Positions 34,323 through 42,717 of a stretch of DNA of 64,000 bases are shown one piece after another; within the stretch, counting starts at the first letter, position 1, and the number at the start of each line of letters is the position of its first letter. Both the position numbers and the translations under genes were made by a program. The stretch covers positions 2,604,001 to 2,668,000 of the forward strand of contig NZ_CP094473.1 of NCBI RefSeq assembly GCF_023347535.1. The letters run 5' to 3'. The notes under the pieces are model-generated. The model was given only the letters and a program-made list of their open reading frames with translations, was not told where the DNA came from and made no database searches. This stretch comes from Faecalibacterium sp. HTF-F (GTDB taxonomy: Bacteria; Bacillota; Clostridia; Oscillospirales; Ruminococcaceae).

Positions 34323-34973
34323 TTAGTTTTTGCCCTTGGGCAGCAGACCGGCGCGTTCCAGAGCCGGACGCAGGGCAAGGTACAGGATCACCACGCACAC
34401 GGTGGAAGCCACACTGTTCACAAAGGTGACACCGCCTGCGATTTTGGTCAGCGCCTGTGCCACAGTGTATTCCTGACCAAAGATGTACACATTGCGGAAG
34501 TAGCCAAGGAAGGGGTCGGTCAGCACGTTCAGCAGCAGGCCGGAACCGGCAGAGACGATCACCTTTGCCAGATAGCCGGAGCTGCGCCTGTCCAGCTCGC
34601 GCAGCTTGAAGACCTTGTGCGCCACAGCACCGCAGGTGATGCCGATGATGAACTTCAGCACAAAGGTGGTGACGGCGTAGCCCGGGTCACCGGCCAGGAT
34701 ATCGGCCAGCGCCAGACCAATGGCACCGGCCAGACCGCCGGATACACCGTCCAGCAGCAGTGCGGTCAGGGCGGTGAAGGTGTTGCCCAGATGGAACGAC
34801 GAACCGCCGTAGAACGGCACACGGAAGAACAGATAGGCCACAAGGCTCAAAGCGGCCATGACGCCGGTGAGGGCCAGTTCCTTGGTGGTGAAGGTGCGCT
34901 TGTACAGCACACTGCCAATGACGATGGCGATGACAACGACTGCCAGCAGCAGCCACATTGCAGTAGTAGACAT
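34323..34973 (-). CDS. ECF transporter S component
   Basis: 216 residues with an extra N-terminal membrane segment followed by the S-component fold: TTKELALTGVMAALSLVAYL, FHLGNTFTALTALLLDG, GGLAGAIGLALADILAG and a TFVLKFIIGI helix. S components bind a vitamin or other micronutrient and share an energising module (EcfAA'T) encoded elsewhere. The substrate is not evident; the divergent MocR-type (PLP-dependent family) regulator raises vitamin B6 as a possibility (inference). ATG 34973 with GGAGGG upstream. Confidence 0.85.
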   Translation of the reverse strand: MSTTAMWLLLAVVVIAIVIGSVLYKRTFTTKELALTGVMAALSLVAYLFFRVPFYGGSSFHLGNTFTALTALLLDGVSGGLAGAIGLALADILAGDPGYAVTTFVLKFIIGITCGAVAHKVFKLRELDRRSSGYLAKVIVSAGSGLLLNVLTDPFLGYFRNVYIFGQEYTVAQALTKIAGGVTFVNSVASTVCVVILYLALRPALERAGLLPKGKN

Positions 34974-35024
34974 GATTTACTTTCCCTCCAATTTTCCGTT
35001 CCCGCGGAGCCAAAGCCCTAAAAC

Positions 35025-35056
35025 CTACATGGAAATCAACTTTTGCAGTTTAACCC
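35025..35056 (-). repeat. Inverted repeat flanking the ECF transporter gene, right copy
   Basis: Inverse complement of 34174-34203 with transition-only differences plus a 2-bp insertion. Lies in the ECF gene leader. Confidence 0.65.
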
Positions 35057-35113
35057 AGAGCGAAAGCCTTCACCCCTTGGGGACAGATTTCCCCGTAAAA
35101 CCTACAATCCTAC

Positions 35114-35214
35114 TTGACATTTGGGTGTCCAGCGGGTATGCTCCTATTATACGCAGAACTGACACCATGAAAATACCCAGAACAAAGTTTTTTTATGGTA
35201 TCAGTTTGGTGCAA
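35114..35214. promoter_or_regulatory. Divergent control region between MocR and ECF genes
   Basis: Plus promoter TTGACA (35114-35119) -N17- TATGCT (35137-35142). Minus -10 TATAAT at 35146-35151. A dyad CTGACACCAT...ATGGTATCAG (about 35159-35204) and TTGGTGCAATACCCAA just after it are candidate MocR sites. Arrangement suggests autoregulation plus control of the transporter. Confidence 0.55.
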
Positions 35215-35237
35215 TACCCAAACAGGAGGGATGATTT

Positions 35238-36672
35238 ATGGTCCATCTGACCACAGCGCTGGACCCGTCTTCCAGCGTGCCGCTGTACGAACAGCTGTAC
35301 CACAGCCTTGCCGGAGAGATGCGCAGCGGTACGCTTTCGGCAGGCGTCCGGATGCCCGGCAAGCGGCGTCTGGCGGCAGAGCTGTCCGTCTCGGTGAACA
35401 CGGTGGACGCCGCCTATCAGATGCTGGCGGCGGAAGGATATCTGGAGTCCCGGGAGCGCAGCGGCTTTTATGTACAGGAGTATCTGGCCCTGCCCTCCCG
35501 CCCGGCCGGTCTGCCCCAGCCGCCGGCGCCGCCGGTGCCGCCCCCCCCCGCCGCCGGTGCGATACGACCTTTCCACCCGGGGCGTGGACCCGGGGCTGTT
35601 CCCCTTCCGCACATGGGCGCGGCTGCAGAAGGAGCTGCTGTACTCTTCGCCGGAGCTGCTCACCCACGGCGATGCGCAGGGCGACCCGGCCCTGCGGCGG
35701 GCACTGGCCGAATATCTTTCCGAATACCGGGGCGTGCAGTGCGGGCCGCATCAGATCGTGGTGGGAGCCGGTCTGGAATACCTGCTGAGCCTGCTGGCCC
35801 CGCTGCTGCCGGGCATGGCCGCAGTGGAAACGCCGGGCTACCCCCGCGCAAAACAGGTGCTGGAGAACAGCGGCGTGCACTGCTGCTGCCTGCCGGTGGA
35901 CGGCGACGGCCTCTCGGTGGAGGCGCTGAACCGGTCGGATGCGGCGGTGTGCTACGTCACGCCCAGCCACCAGTTCCCCACCGGCGTCACCATGCCGGCG
36001 GGCCGCAGAGCCGAGCTTCTGCACTGGGCGGCCCGCAGGCCGGGCGGGCGGTACATCATAGAGGACGACTACGACTCCGAGTTCCGTTTTGACACCCGTC
36101 CCCTGCCCAGCCTGCAGGGCATGGCGGGTGCAGACGGCCCGGTGGTGTACCTCTCCACCTGCTCCCGCAGTCTGGCCCCCAGCATCCGCATTGCCTATAT
36201 GGTGCTGCCGGAGCACCTTCTGCCCGCATGGAGAGAAAAGTACCGGCTCTATTCCGGCACCGTGAGCCGCTTTGAGCAGCAGACGCTGGCCCGGTTCATC
36301 ACAGAAGGCTATTTTACCCGGCATCTGGCCCGGGAGCGGGTGGCCTACAAGGCCCGGCGGGACGCACTGGCTGCAGCGCTGACGGCAGCCTTCGGGCCGG
36401 AGGAGCTGACCCTTGCGGGCCTGCACACCGGTCTGCATCTGCTGGCAAAGCTCAGGGACCCGCCGCCGGACGACGCCCTGCGCCGCGCCGCCGAAGCCGA
36501 AGGCGTGCAGCTGGGCCTGCTGAGCGACTATGACCTGACCGGCGAAGCCCCCTCGGCGGCGGGCACGCTGGTGCTGGGCTACGGCTCCTTGAAGGACGAG
36601 GCCTGTGCCTCGGTGGGCGAAACGTTGAAAAAGGTCTGCACGGCGGCGTGGGAAGCGTCCGTGACCGTGTAG
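35238..36672 (+). pseudogene. MocR-family (GabR-like) regulator with frameshift at a C9 tract
   Basis: The first frame (ATG 35238, GGAGGG RBS) encodes a GntR-type wHTH (VPLYEQLYHSLAGEMRSGTL, VSVNTVDAAYQMLAAEGYLE) and a Pro-rich linker. At nine C's (35541-35549) the frame is lost, and the fold-type-I aminotransferase domain (YDLSTRGVDPGLFPFRTWAR to GTLVLGYGSL) continues in the +1 frame to 36672. With eight C's the product would be 477 residues, the normal MocR length. IIEDDYDSEFRFD is intact, but the PLP-lysine box reads TCSRSLAPSIRIAYM, with Arg (~310) where GabR has Lys312. It may be phase-variable, decayed, or a sequencing error. Confidence 0.85.
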
Positions 36673-37493
36673 GTGCCGCTGGCGGCATCCCACCGGCCGG
36701 GCAGAGCCTGCGCTTCCACGGCGGCGCCGTTGTTGGCCAGAAATTCCAGCGTGCGGCCCAGCGCGTCGTAGTCCAGCGCGGTCAGGTCGGTAAGCAGCAA
36801 AGAGCTGACGCCCCGCAGCGCGTCCGGCAGGGTGGTGGGCAGCAGCTCTGCATTCTGCCGGAAAAAGGCGTCCCATGCGGCTGCACGGGCCGCCGCAGTG
36901 CGCTGGGGCGAAAGCGCAGTGTCCGCCTGCAGCTGGCACAGAAACGCATGGGCGTCCCCGGCAGAAATGCCCTGCACCGCCCGGCTGCGGCCATAGCGGG
37001 CAAGCTCGTCTTCGGTCAGTGCACCGGAAAAGCCGATCCGGACCGGTCCGTAGCGGCTGGCAATGCGCTCCAGCACATCGGGAGAGAAGGCCAGATACCG
37101 GGTATCCTCCGGCAGGGCAAGCACCTGCATCAGTGCTTCCCGGCAGCGGGCCGGGCCTGCAGCGGCATAGCACTGCGCAAGGGCCGCCTGCTCATCGGCA
37201 AAGGGCACTGTGAGCACGGCGGGCACGCTGAGCAGATGCACACAGTTCTGGCTGGCGTTCAGGTAGGCCAGCACGAAGCCGGGCTGATCGCCAGAGACGC
37301 ACAGCAGCACCGTGAGCTGATCGGTCGTCCGGGGCAGCTGAACGGGCACGCCGCTCTCGCTGCGGGCCGCCTGCCGCAGCTGGGCACGCAGCTGCTGGCG
37401 GGACAGCAGCACCGTGCCGCCCACCAGCGGGACCAGAACCAGCAGCGACGCCAGCAGCGATGTCCAGAAAGGTCTCCAACCTCCACTGCGCAT
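36579..37493 (-). CDS. Divergent LytR-CpsA-Psr (LCP)-like membrane-anchored protein
   Basis: 304 residues from ATG 37493. N-terminal membrane segment then a domain that follows the LCP outline: DQLTVLLCVSG..., VLAYLNASQNCVHLLSVPAV, LAQCYAAAGPARCREALMQVL and ISAGDAHAFLCQL. The Arg/Asp residues that bind polyprenyl pyrophosphate in true LCP transferases are not clearly kept, so activity is doubtful. Its 3' end overlaps the 3' end of the convergent MocR gene by 94 bp. Confidence 0.6.
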   Translation of the reverse strand: MRSGGWRPFWTSLLASLLVLVPLVGGTVLLSRQQLRAQLRQAARSESGVPVQLPRTTDQLTVLLCVSGDQPGFVLAYLNASQNCVHLLSVPAVLTVPFADEQAALAQCYAAAGPARCREALMQVLALPEDTRYLAFSPDVLERIASRYGPVRIGFSGALTEDELARYGRSRAVQGISAGDAHAFLCQLQADTALSPQRTAAARAAAWDAFFRQNAELLPTTLPDALRGVSSLLLTDLTALDYDALGRTLEFLANNGAAVEAQALPGRWDAASGTYTVTDASHAAVQTFFNVSPTEAQASSFKEP

Positions 37494-37572
37494 GGTACAT
37501 ACCGCCTTTCGATTTTTGCATAAAGCTTTGGCCCGCAGGCAAGACTTTATGCAGAAAAGGAGGCGTTTGCAG

Positions 37573-37824
37573 ATGAAAAACAACAAAGAGACCACACCGA
37601 TCACAGAGAAAGAGCGGGAGGACTTCTGGCTGGAGATCGGCCCGGCCAGTGCCTATTACGGCACAGATTCCTATGAAACAGCCAGAGAAAACGGCGATGC
37701 CAGCCCGGACGGGAAGCGTCTTGGCTTTGACGGCGCAGAGCCAGGCACCGGCCCCCGTGGAACTGCGCCGGATAGCCCCGCACTGGAACCTTGGGATGAT
37801 CTGCCGCCCATCGACCGGCCCTGA
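37573..37824 (+). CDS. Small acidic protein, unknown
   Basis: 83 residues, start ATG 37573 with AAAAGGAGG ~10 nt upstream. Sequence ITEKEREDFWLEIGPASAYY then Gly/Pro/Asp-rich, probably disordered. No family recognised. Divergent from the LCP-like gene with ~80 bp between starts. Confidence 0.6.
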   Translation: MKNNKETTPITEKEREDFWLEIGPASAYYGTDSYETARENGDASPDGKRLGFDGAEPGTGPRGTAPDSPALEPWDDLPPIDRP

Positions 37825-37896
37825 AAAGTCACACCAAAATAAAATTCATCTGTCTGCATAACAGATGAAAAAGCAGCATATGATATATAAAATGTC

Positions 37897-37925
37897 TTGC
37901 TTACAAGGACAGAATATGGTATAGT
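37897..37925 (+). promoter_or_regulatory. Promoter of the glycine riboswitch-AGCS unit
   Basis: TTGCTT (37897-37902), 17-bp spacer, TATAGT (37920-37925). Confidence 0.75.
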
Positions 37926-37986
37926 CTTTCTATCGCGCACAGCTGTGCGCCGAAAGAACTGAAAAAGACGTGTACGGCAGGCAGTG

Positions 37987-38086
37987 TCCGTGCACTCTGG
38001 AGAAGCCCGCGTTTCAGAGCGGCGGGTGCCGAAGGTGTAAGGCCGCAGGGAAAGGCGGCTGTATCTCTCAGGCAAAAGGACAGAGC
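37987..38086 (+). promoter_or_regulatory. Glycine riboswitch aptamer
   Basis: Matches the gcvT-motif core: CTCTGGAGAA, then GGGTGCCGAAGG, then ATCTCTCAGGCAAAAGGACAGAG. Only one clear aptamer is seen; a palindrome GCGCACAGCTGTGCGC (37934-37949) precedes it and a GC-rich stem-loop follows it. Controls the AGCS symporter below. Confidence 0.93.
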
Positions 38087-38163
38087 CATCGTCTTTGCGC
38101 AATGGGGCGCAGCCGGGAATGCGGCGCGCCCCGGCTGCGGAAAATGAGAGCGCTCCGAATTTT

Positions 38164-38203
38164 GCGGGCAGAGCCTTTGGCGGGTTCTGTCCGCTTTTGT
38201 TTT
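38164..38203 (+). terminator. Riboswitch expression-platform terminator
   Basis: GCGGGCAGAGCC / GGGTTCTGTCCGC stem then TTTTGTTTTG. Its 5' arm (GGCAGAGCC) resembles the aptamer 3' strand (GGACAGAGCC), so pairing with upstream sequence could decide whether it forms. Confidence 0.75.
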
Positions 38204-38225
38204 GTGTATAGGGGGAAAAGAAAGA

Positions 38226-39743
38226 ATGGTCGAGATGATCACACAGGTGAACAACGCCGTCAACGGTGTGGTGTGGGGGCCCTTTGGTCTGGCGCTGCTG
38301 TTCTGCACCGGCTTCTGGATGAGCGCCCGCACGGGCTTTTTCCAGTTCCGTAAAATGGGCTACTGGCTCCGGCACACCATCGGTGCGATCTTCACCAACA
38401 AGGACATCACCGCGCACACCAGCAAGGAGGATATGGCCATCAGCCAGTTCCAGAGCATGTGCACGGCGCTGGCGGGCACCATCGGCACCGGCAACATCGT
38501 GGGTGTGGCAACGGCCATCGTCTCCGGCGGCCCGGGTGCCATCTTCTGGATGTGGGTCATGGCATTGCTTGGCATGATGACCAGCTTTTCCGAGAATGTT
38601 CTGGGCGTCTACTACCGCCGCAAAAACGAAAAGGGCGAGTGGTCGGGCGGTGCCATGTACTACCTCACCGACGGTCTGGGCGCAAAAAAAGGCTGTCGGC
38701 AGATCGGCAGAGTGCTGGCGGTGCTGTTTGCCTGCTTCTGCATCCTTGCATCCTTCGGCATCGGCAACATGAGCCAGATCAATTCCATTGCCGGCAATAT
38801 GAACGCCGCCTTCGGCGTGCCGACCCTCGTCACCGGCCTGTGCCTGATGGCGGTCACAGCCCTCATCGTCATTGGCGGACTGAAGCGGGTGGCCGCTGTC
38901 ACCGAAAAGCTGGTGCCGCTGATGGCACTGTTCTACATTGCAGGCGCACTTATGATCGTGGTGCTCCATGCAGGCAATATCCCGGCAGCATTTGCCGCCA
39001 TCTTCAAGGGTGCCTTCAACCTGAACGCCGCAGGCGGCGGTGCGCTGGGCTACGGCATCAGCCAGACCATCACATGGGGCTTCAAGCGCGGTGCCTTCTC
39101 CAACGAAGCTGGTCTCGGCTCTGCCGTCATGGTCAACTCGGCCTCCAACGTCAAGGAGCCGGTGCATCAGGGCATGTGGGGCGTGTTTGAGGTGTTTGCG
39201 GATACCATCGTGGTCTGCACGCTCACCGCGCTGGTCATTCTGACCACCGGCGTTGTGGATCTGCAGAGCGGTGCGGTGCTGGTCGGCGTGCAGGACAACG
39301 CGCTGGTGGGTCAGGCGTTCACCGCAGCCTTTGGCAGCTTCGGCCCCAAGTTCATTGCCATCTCCATCCTGCTGTTCGCCTACTCCACCACGCTGGGCTG
39401 GAGCCACTACGGCACCAAGGCTGTGGAGTACCTGTTCGGCGCCACCGGAAGCCGCATCTACAAGGTGGTGTTCGTGTGCATGACCGTGGTGGGCGCTACC
39501 ATGAAGCTGGGTCTTGCGTGGGACCTCTCCGATACCTTCAACGGCCTGATGATGATCCCGAACCTCATCGGTGTGCTGGCCCTGTCCGGCACCGTGGTGG
39601 CCATTACCAGAAACTACTTTGACCGCAGGGTGAAGGGCAAGGACATCGAGCCCATGTGGTCGGCCTTCCCCGAATACCAGAAACAGGAAGAAGCGGAAGC
39701 CGCTGCAGAGGAAGCCGAGCTGGAAAAGGCCGCGAACAAATAA
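38226..39743 (+). CDS. Sodium:alanine/glycine symporter, AGCS family
   Basis: 505 residues from ATG 38226, ~11 membrane segments. Signature blocks ISQFQSMCTALAGTIGTGNI, GGPGAIFWMWVMALLGMMTS, FSNEAGLGSA and YSTTLGW are those of AGCS (AlsT/GlyP) carriers. The glycine riboswitch in its leader indicates glycine as a main substrate or signal. In relatives such riboswitches can turn transporters on or off; the direction here is not decided by sequence alone. Acidic Glu/Ala-rich C-terminal tail. Confidence 0.95.
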   Translation: MVEMITQVNNAVNGVVWGPFGLALLFCTGFWMSARTGFFQFRKMGYWLRHTIGAIFTNKDITAHTSKEDMAISQFQSMCTALAGTIGTGNIVGVATAIVSGGPGAIFWMWVMALLGMMTSFSENVLGVYYRRKNEKGEWSGGAMYYLTDGLGAKKGCRQIGRVLAVLFACFCILASFGIGNMSQINSIAGNMNAAFGVPTLVTGLCLMAVTALIVIGGLKRVAAVTEKLVPLMALFYIAGALMIVVLHAGNIPAAFAAIFKGAFNLNAAGGGALGYGISQTITWGFKRGAFSNEAGLGSAVMVNSASNVKEPVHQGMWGVFEVFADTIVVCTLTALVILTTGVVDLQSGAVLVGVQDNALVGQAFTAAFGSFGPKFIAISILLFAYSTTLGWSHYGTKAVEYLFGATGSRIYKVVFVCMTVVGATMKLGLAWDLSDTFNGLMMIPNLIGVLALSGTVVAITRNYFDRRVKGKDIEPMWSAFPEYQKQEEAEAAAEEAELEKAANK

Positions 39744-39750
39744 AAAAGAG

Positions 39751-39789
39751 ACGCAGGGGCCGTCCACGATTTGTGGACGGCCCCTGCGT
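39751..39789. terminator. Bidirectional terminator after the AGCS gene
   Basis: 17-bp perfect stem ACGCAGGGGCCGTCCAC / complement with a 5-nt loop; A and T runs at the ends. Confidence 0.88.
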
Positions 39790-39796
39790 TTTAGCA

Positions 39797-40645
39797 TCAT
39801 TCTTTTTCCAGCAGCAGGAACCGGAACGAGATCTCAGTCTCCAGCTCCGGCAGGGCGGCAAGACGTTCTGCACCGCCGCGGGGCGTTTTCCAGTAGTAAG
39901 GCGTCATGGCGAACAGGGCTTCCAGCTGGTCCTGCGGCACCGTGATGCGGCCCGACACCTCCCGCTCTCCAATGGCCCGGAAGCCTGCGTAGGCGATCTG
40001 CTGCACCGGGTTTTTATACGGCTTTTCGTAAAGCACCGCTTTCATCTGATAGAGGTGCTCCGCACCGGGCACCACGTAAATCATCCGCCCGCCCGGGCGC
40101 AGCACCCGCAGGAATTCCTCCTGCGCAAAGGGCGAAAAGCAGTTCAGCAGCAGGTCGGCCCAGCCGGTGCGCACCGGCTGGCTGAAGCTGGACGCCACCG
40201 CATACTGTGCCGTGGGCAGGGCCTTTGCAGCCAGACGCACCGCAGGCTTTGCGATATCAAAGCCCGCCAGCTGCACCCGGCTGCCCTTTTCGGCAAAGGC
40301 CTGTGCGATGCAGCGGTCGTACCAGCCCTCGCCGCAGCCCGCATCCAGCAGGTGCAGCGGCGCATCCGGCGCGGCAGGCAGGCCGTATTCCAGACACAGC
40401 TCTCCCAGCGCCCTGCCGAAGATGCCGTAGTATCCGGCATTCAGAAACGCGCGGCGGGCCGCCACCATCTCTTTGCTGTCGCCAGGGGCCTTGGTGCGCA
40501 TGCTCTGCACCGGCAGCAGGTGCCAGTAGCCCTCCTTTGCACGGTCGAAGCAGTGGCCCTTTGTGCATTTCAGGGTGCTGTCGCCGGTCAGTTTTTCCCC
40601 GCACAGCGGGCACTGCCATGGGGCAAACGGTTCATTTTTGCTCAT
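39797..40645 (-). CDS. rlmA: 23S rRNA (guanine-N1)-methyltransferase RlmA
   Basis: 282 residues. Zinc site from CPLC (12, 15) and CTKGH (27, 31), then the family block [13 protein letters not shown], and a SAM-binding domain with [12 protein letters not shown]. Matches RlmA-I/II, which methylate G745 or G748 in helix 35 of 23S rRNA; which one cannot be told here. The ATG overlaps the helicase TGA by 4 bp, suggesting a ribosome-related operon. Confidence 0.92.
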   Translation of the reverse strand: MSKNEPFAPWQCPLCGEKLTGDSTLKCTKGHCFDRAKEGYWHLLPVQSMRTKAPGDSKEMVAARRAFLNAGYYGIFGRALGELCLEYGLPAAPDAPLHLLDAGCGEGWYDRCIAQAFAEKGSRVQLAGFDIAKPAVRLAAKALPTAQYAVASSFSQPVRTGWADLLLNCFSPFAQEEFLRVLRPGGRMIYVVPGAEHLYQMKAVLYEKPYKNPVQQIAYAGFRAIGEREVSGRITVPQDQLEALFAMTPYYWKTPRGGAERLAALPELETEISFRFLLLEKE

Positions 40646-42537
40646 ACTTCGTCGCTGTGGTCCTCAATGGGGGCAGTTGCGCCGCCGTGGGCATTCATAT
40701 ATTCCTCAAAGTTGGTGAACTTCTGCTGCGGCGGCCGGCGGCTGATGAGCACCAGACCCGGGTCATCGTCCCGTACAGCGGCACGGCTGCGGCGGCCGGA
40801 CTCCGTTTTGGGTGCGCGGGCCGCTGCGGGCTGGGCGCTGCGGGGGCCGTTCTGACGGCTGCGGGGGCCGTTGTTTGCGCTGCGGCCCTGCTCCGCGTTC
40901 TGGTTCTGGGCGGCAGGCTGACCGTTCTGGCGTGCCGGGCGTTCATTGCGGCGGCCGCGTGGACCCTGACTGCCGCCGGACTGCTGTGCAGGCTGCGCGG
41001 CGGTGCGGATGGCCGGGGCGGCAGGTGCAGCCGGGGCCTTCTTGGCCGGGCGCAGCGGCGTGGCCTCCGGCGCACTGACAAAGTGCGGGTCAAACTTGGG
41101 CTGTGCATTGCTGCCGCGGGCAGGAGCATTCTGTTCCCGGCGCGGGCGGCTGCCAGTATTGGAACGGCGGTCGCTGCTGCGTCCGCCGGAAGTGCGCTTG
41201 GTATCATCCATGAGTGGTTCCTCTTTTTCGATTTTTACAGGCTTCGCCTGCACTTTGGGTGCGGGTGCGGCCTTTTTTTCAGGCTTTGCTTCGCTCTTTG
41301 CAGGCTTTGCCTGTTTTGCGGCCTGCTTTTCTGCCGGTTCGGCGGCAGCGGCCTTGGGCTTTTTGCCGCGCACGGGCGGCTCCGGGCGCACCGGCGCGGG
41401 CACGCCGTCCCATGGGTGGCCGCTCACCACAGGGATCTTGCGGCGGTTCAGCTTTTCGATGCCTGCCAGATACTCCTGTTCCTCGGGTGCGCAGAAGCTG
41501 ACCGCCGTACCGTCGGCACCGGCACGGGCCGTGCGGCCGATGCGGTGCACATAGGTCTCCGGCACCTCGGGCAGGTCGTAGTTGAACACGTGGGACAGCT
41601 CGCTGATATCGATGCCGCGGGCGGCGATATCGGTGGCTACCAGCACCTTGGTCTTGCCGGCCTTGAAGTTTTCCAGTGCGGCGACGCGGGCGGTCTGGCT
41701 CTTGTTGCCATGGATCGCCGCAGCCGGGATGCCCTGCTTGGTGAGGTCTTTTGCGATCTTATCCGCGCCGTGCTTGGTGCGGCTGAACACCAGCGCATTC
41801 ACCACCGGGGGCTGCAGGTTCTTGATGAGCCAGGGCAGCAGGAATTTCTTGTTGCCCTTTTCCACATGATACAGGCTCTGCTGGATGCGGTCCACGGTGC
41901 TGGACACCGGGTCCACCTTCACAAAGGCGGGCTTGCGCAGGATGCCGGCCGCCAGCTGCTCGATCTCGGTGGGCATGGTGGCGCTGAACATCAGGTTCTG
42001 GCGCTCCCCGGGCAGCTTTGCGATCACCTTCTTCACGTCGTGCACAAAGCCCATATCCAGCATCCGGTCGGCTTCGTCCAGCACAAAGATCTCAAGGTCC
42101 GACAGGTCGATGAAGCCCTGTCCGATCAGGTCGTTGAGCCGTCCCGGGCAGGCAATGAGGATGTCTACCCCCTTTTTGAGCGCTTCCACCTGCGGTGCCT
42201 GCCCTACGCCGCCAAAAATGACGGTGCTGCGCAGCTTGAGATACTTGCCGTAGGCGTCAAAGCTCTCGCCGATCTGCAGGGCAAGCTCACGGGTGGGGGT
42301 CAGGATCAGGGCGCGGATGGCCCCCTTTCTGCGGGGCGCATTGGCCGTGAGCCGGTCCAGCATGGGCAGCGCAAAAGCAGCCGTCTTGCCGGTACCGGTC
42401 TGGGCACAGCCCATCAGATCCCGGCCGGACAGCACCGGCGGGATCGCCGCCGCCTGAATGGGCGACGGGGTCTCATAGCCTGCTTCCTGCACAGCGCGCA
42501 GGAGCGGGGCGGACAGATTCAATTCTTTAAAAGTCAT
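40642..42537 (-). CDS. DEAD-box ATP-dependent RNA helicase with long basic tail
   Basis: 631 residues. Q motif [20 protein letters not shown] with SPIQ, Walker A AQTGTGKT (45-52), DEAD (154-157), SAT (FSATMP) and [10 protein letters not shown]. Residues ~395-605 are low-complexity: Lys/Ala/Pro-rich, then Arg/Gln/Asn/Gly-rich ([16 protein letters not shown]), likely an RNA-binding disordered tail. RhlE/CshA-type enzymes aid ribosome assembly and RNA decay. AGGAGA RBS. Upstream lies repeat element copy 2. Confidence 0.93.
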   Translation of the reverse strand: MTFKELNLSAPLLRAVQEAGYETPSPIQAAAIPPVLSGRDLMGCAQTGTGKTAAFALPMLDRLTANAPRRKGAIRALILTPTRELALQIGESFDAYGKYLKLRSTVIFGGVGQAPQVEALKKGVDILIACPGRLNDLIGQGFIDLSDLEIFVLDEADRMLDMGFVHDVKKVIAKLPGERQNLMFSATMPTEIEQLAAGILRKPAFVKVDPVSSTVDRIQQSLYHVEKGNKKFLLPWLIKNLQPPVVNALVFSRTKHGADKIAKDLTKQGIPAAAIHGNKSQTARVAALENFKAGKTKVLVATDIAARGIDISELSHVFNYDLPEVPETYVHRIGRTARAGADGTAVSFCAPEEQEYLAGIEKLNRRKIPVVSGHPWDGVPAPVRPEPPVRGKKPKAAAAEPAEKQAAKQAKPAKSEAKPEKKAAPAPKVQAKPVKIEKEEPLMDDTKRTSGGRSSDRRSNTGSRPRREQNAPARGSNAQPKFDPHFVSAPEATPLRPAKKAPAAPAAPAIRTAAQPAQQSGGSQGPRGRRNERPARQNGQPAAQNQNAEQGRSANNGPRSRQNGPRSAQPAAARAPKTESGRRSRAAVRDDDPGLVLISRRPPQQKFTNFEEYMNAHGGATAPIEDHSDEV

Positions 42538-42579
42538 GGTTCTCCTAATTATTTCTCATGTGATTCGTTCGGCACACAA

Positions 42580-42717
42580 ACCCTCTCCGGCTCGCGTTCG
42601 CTCGCCAGCTCCCCCGAAGGGGGAGCTTTTACAAGAAGGATCACTTTTGTGCACATCCCGAAGAGCTCCCCCCTTTGAAGGAGCTGGCAAAACCGTCAGG
42701 TTTTGACTGAGAGGCTT
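42580..42717. repeat. Symmetrical repeat element, copy 2
   Basis: ACCCTCTC ... TGACTGAGAGGCTT, 138 bp. Variable hairpins GGC...GCC (left) and AAAACC-GTCA-GGTTTT (right); CAGCTCCCCCGAAGGGGGAGCTTTT terminator. Its right end overlaps the stop codon of the DUF1015 gene. Confidence 0.85.

Noticed and set aside
35236..37173. 645-codon minus-strand frame across the MocR gene
   Set aside because: Covers two genes on opposite strands, Arg/Gly/Pro-rich shadow without RBS; MocR and LCP-like motifs on the other frames are clear.
38090..38160. Second glycine aptamer
   Set aside because: The region after the first aptamer forms a GC-rich stem but lacks the GCCGAAGG and CAGGCAAAAGGACAG core.
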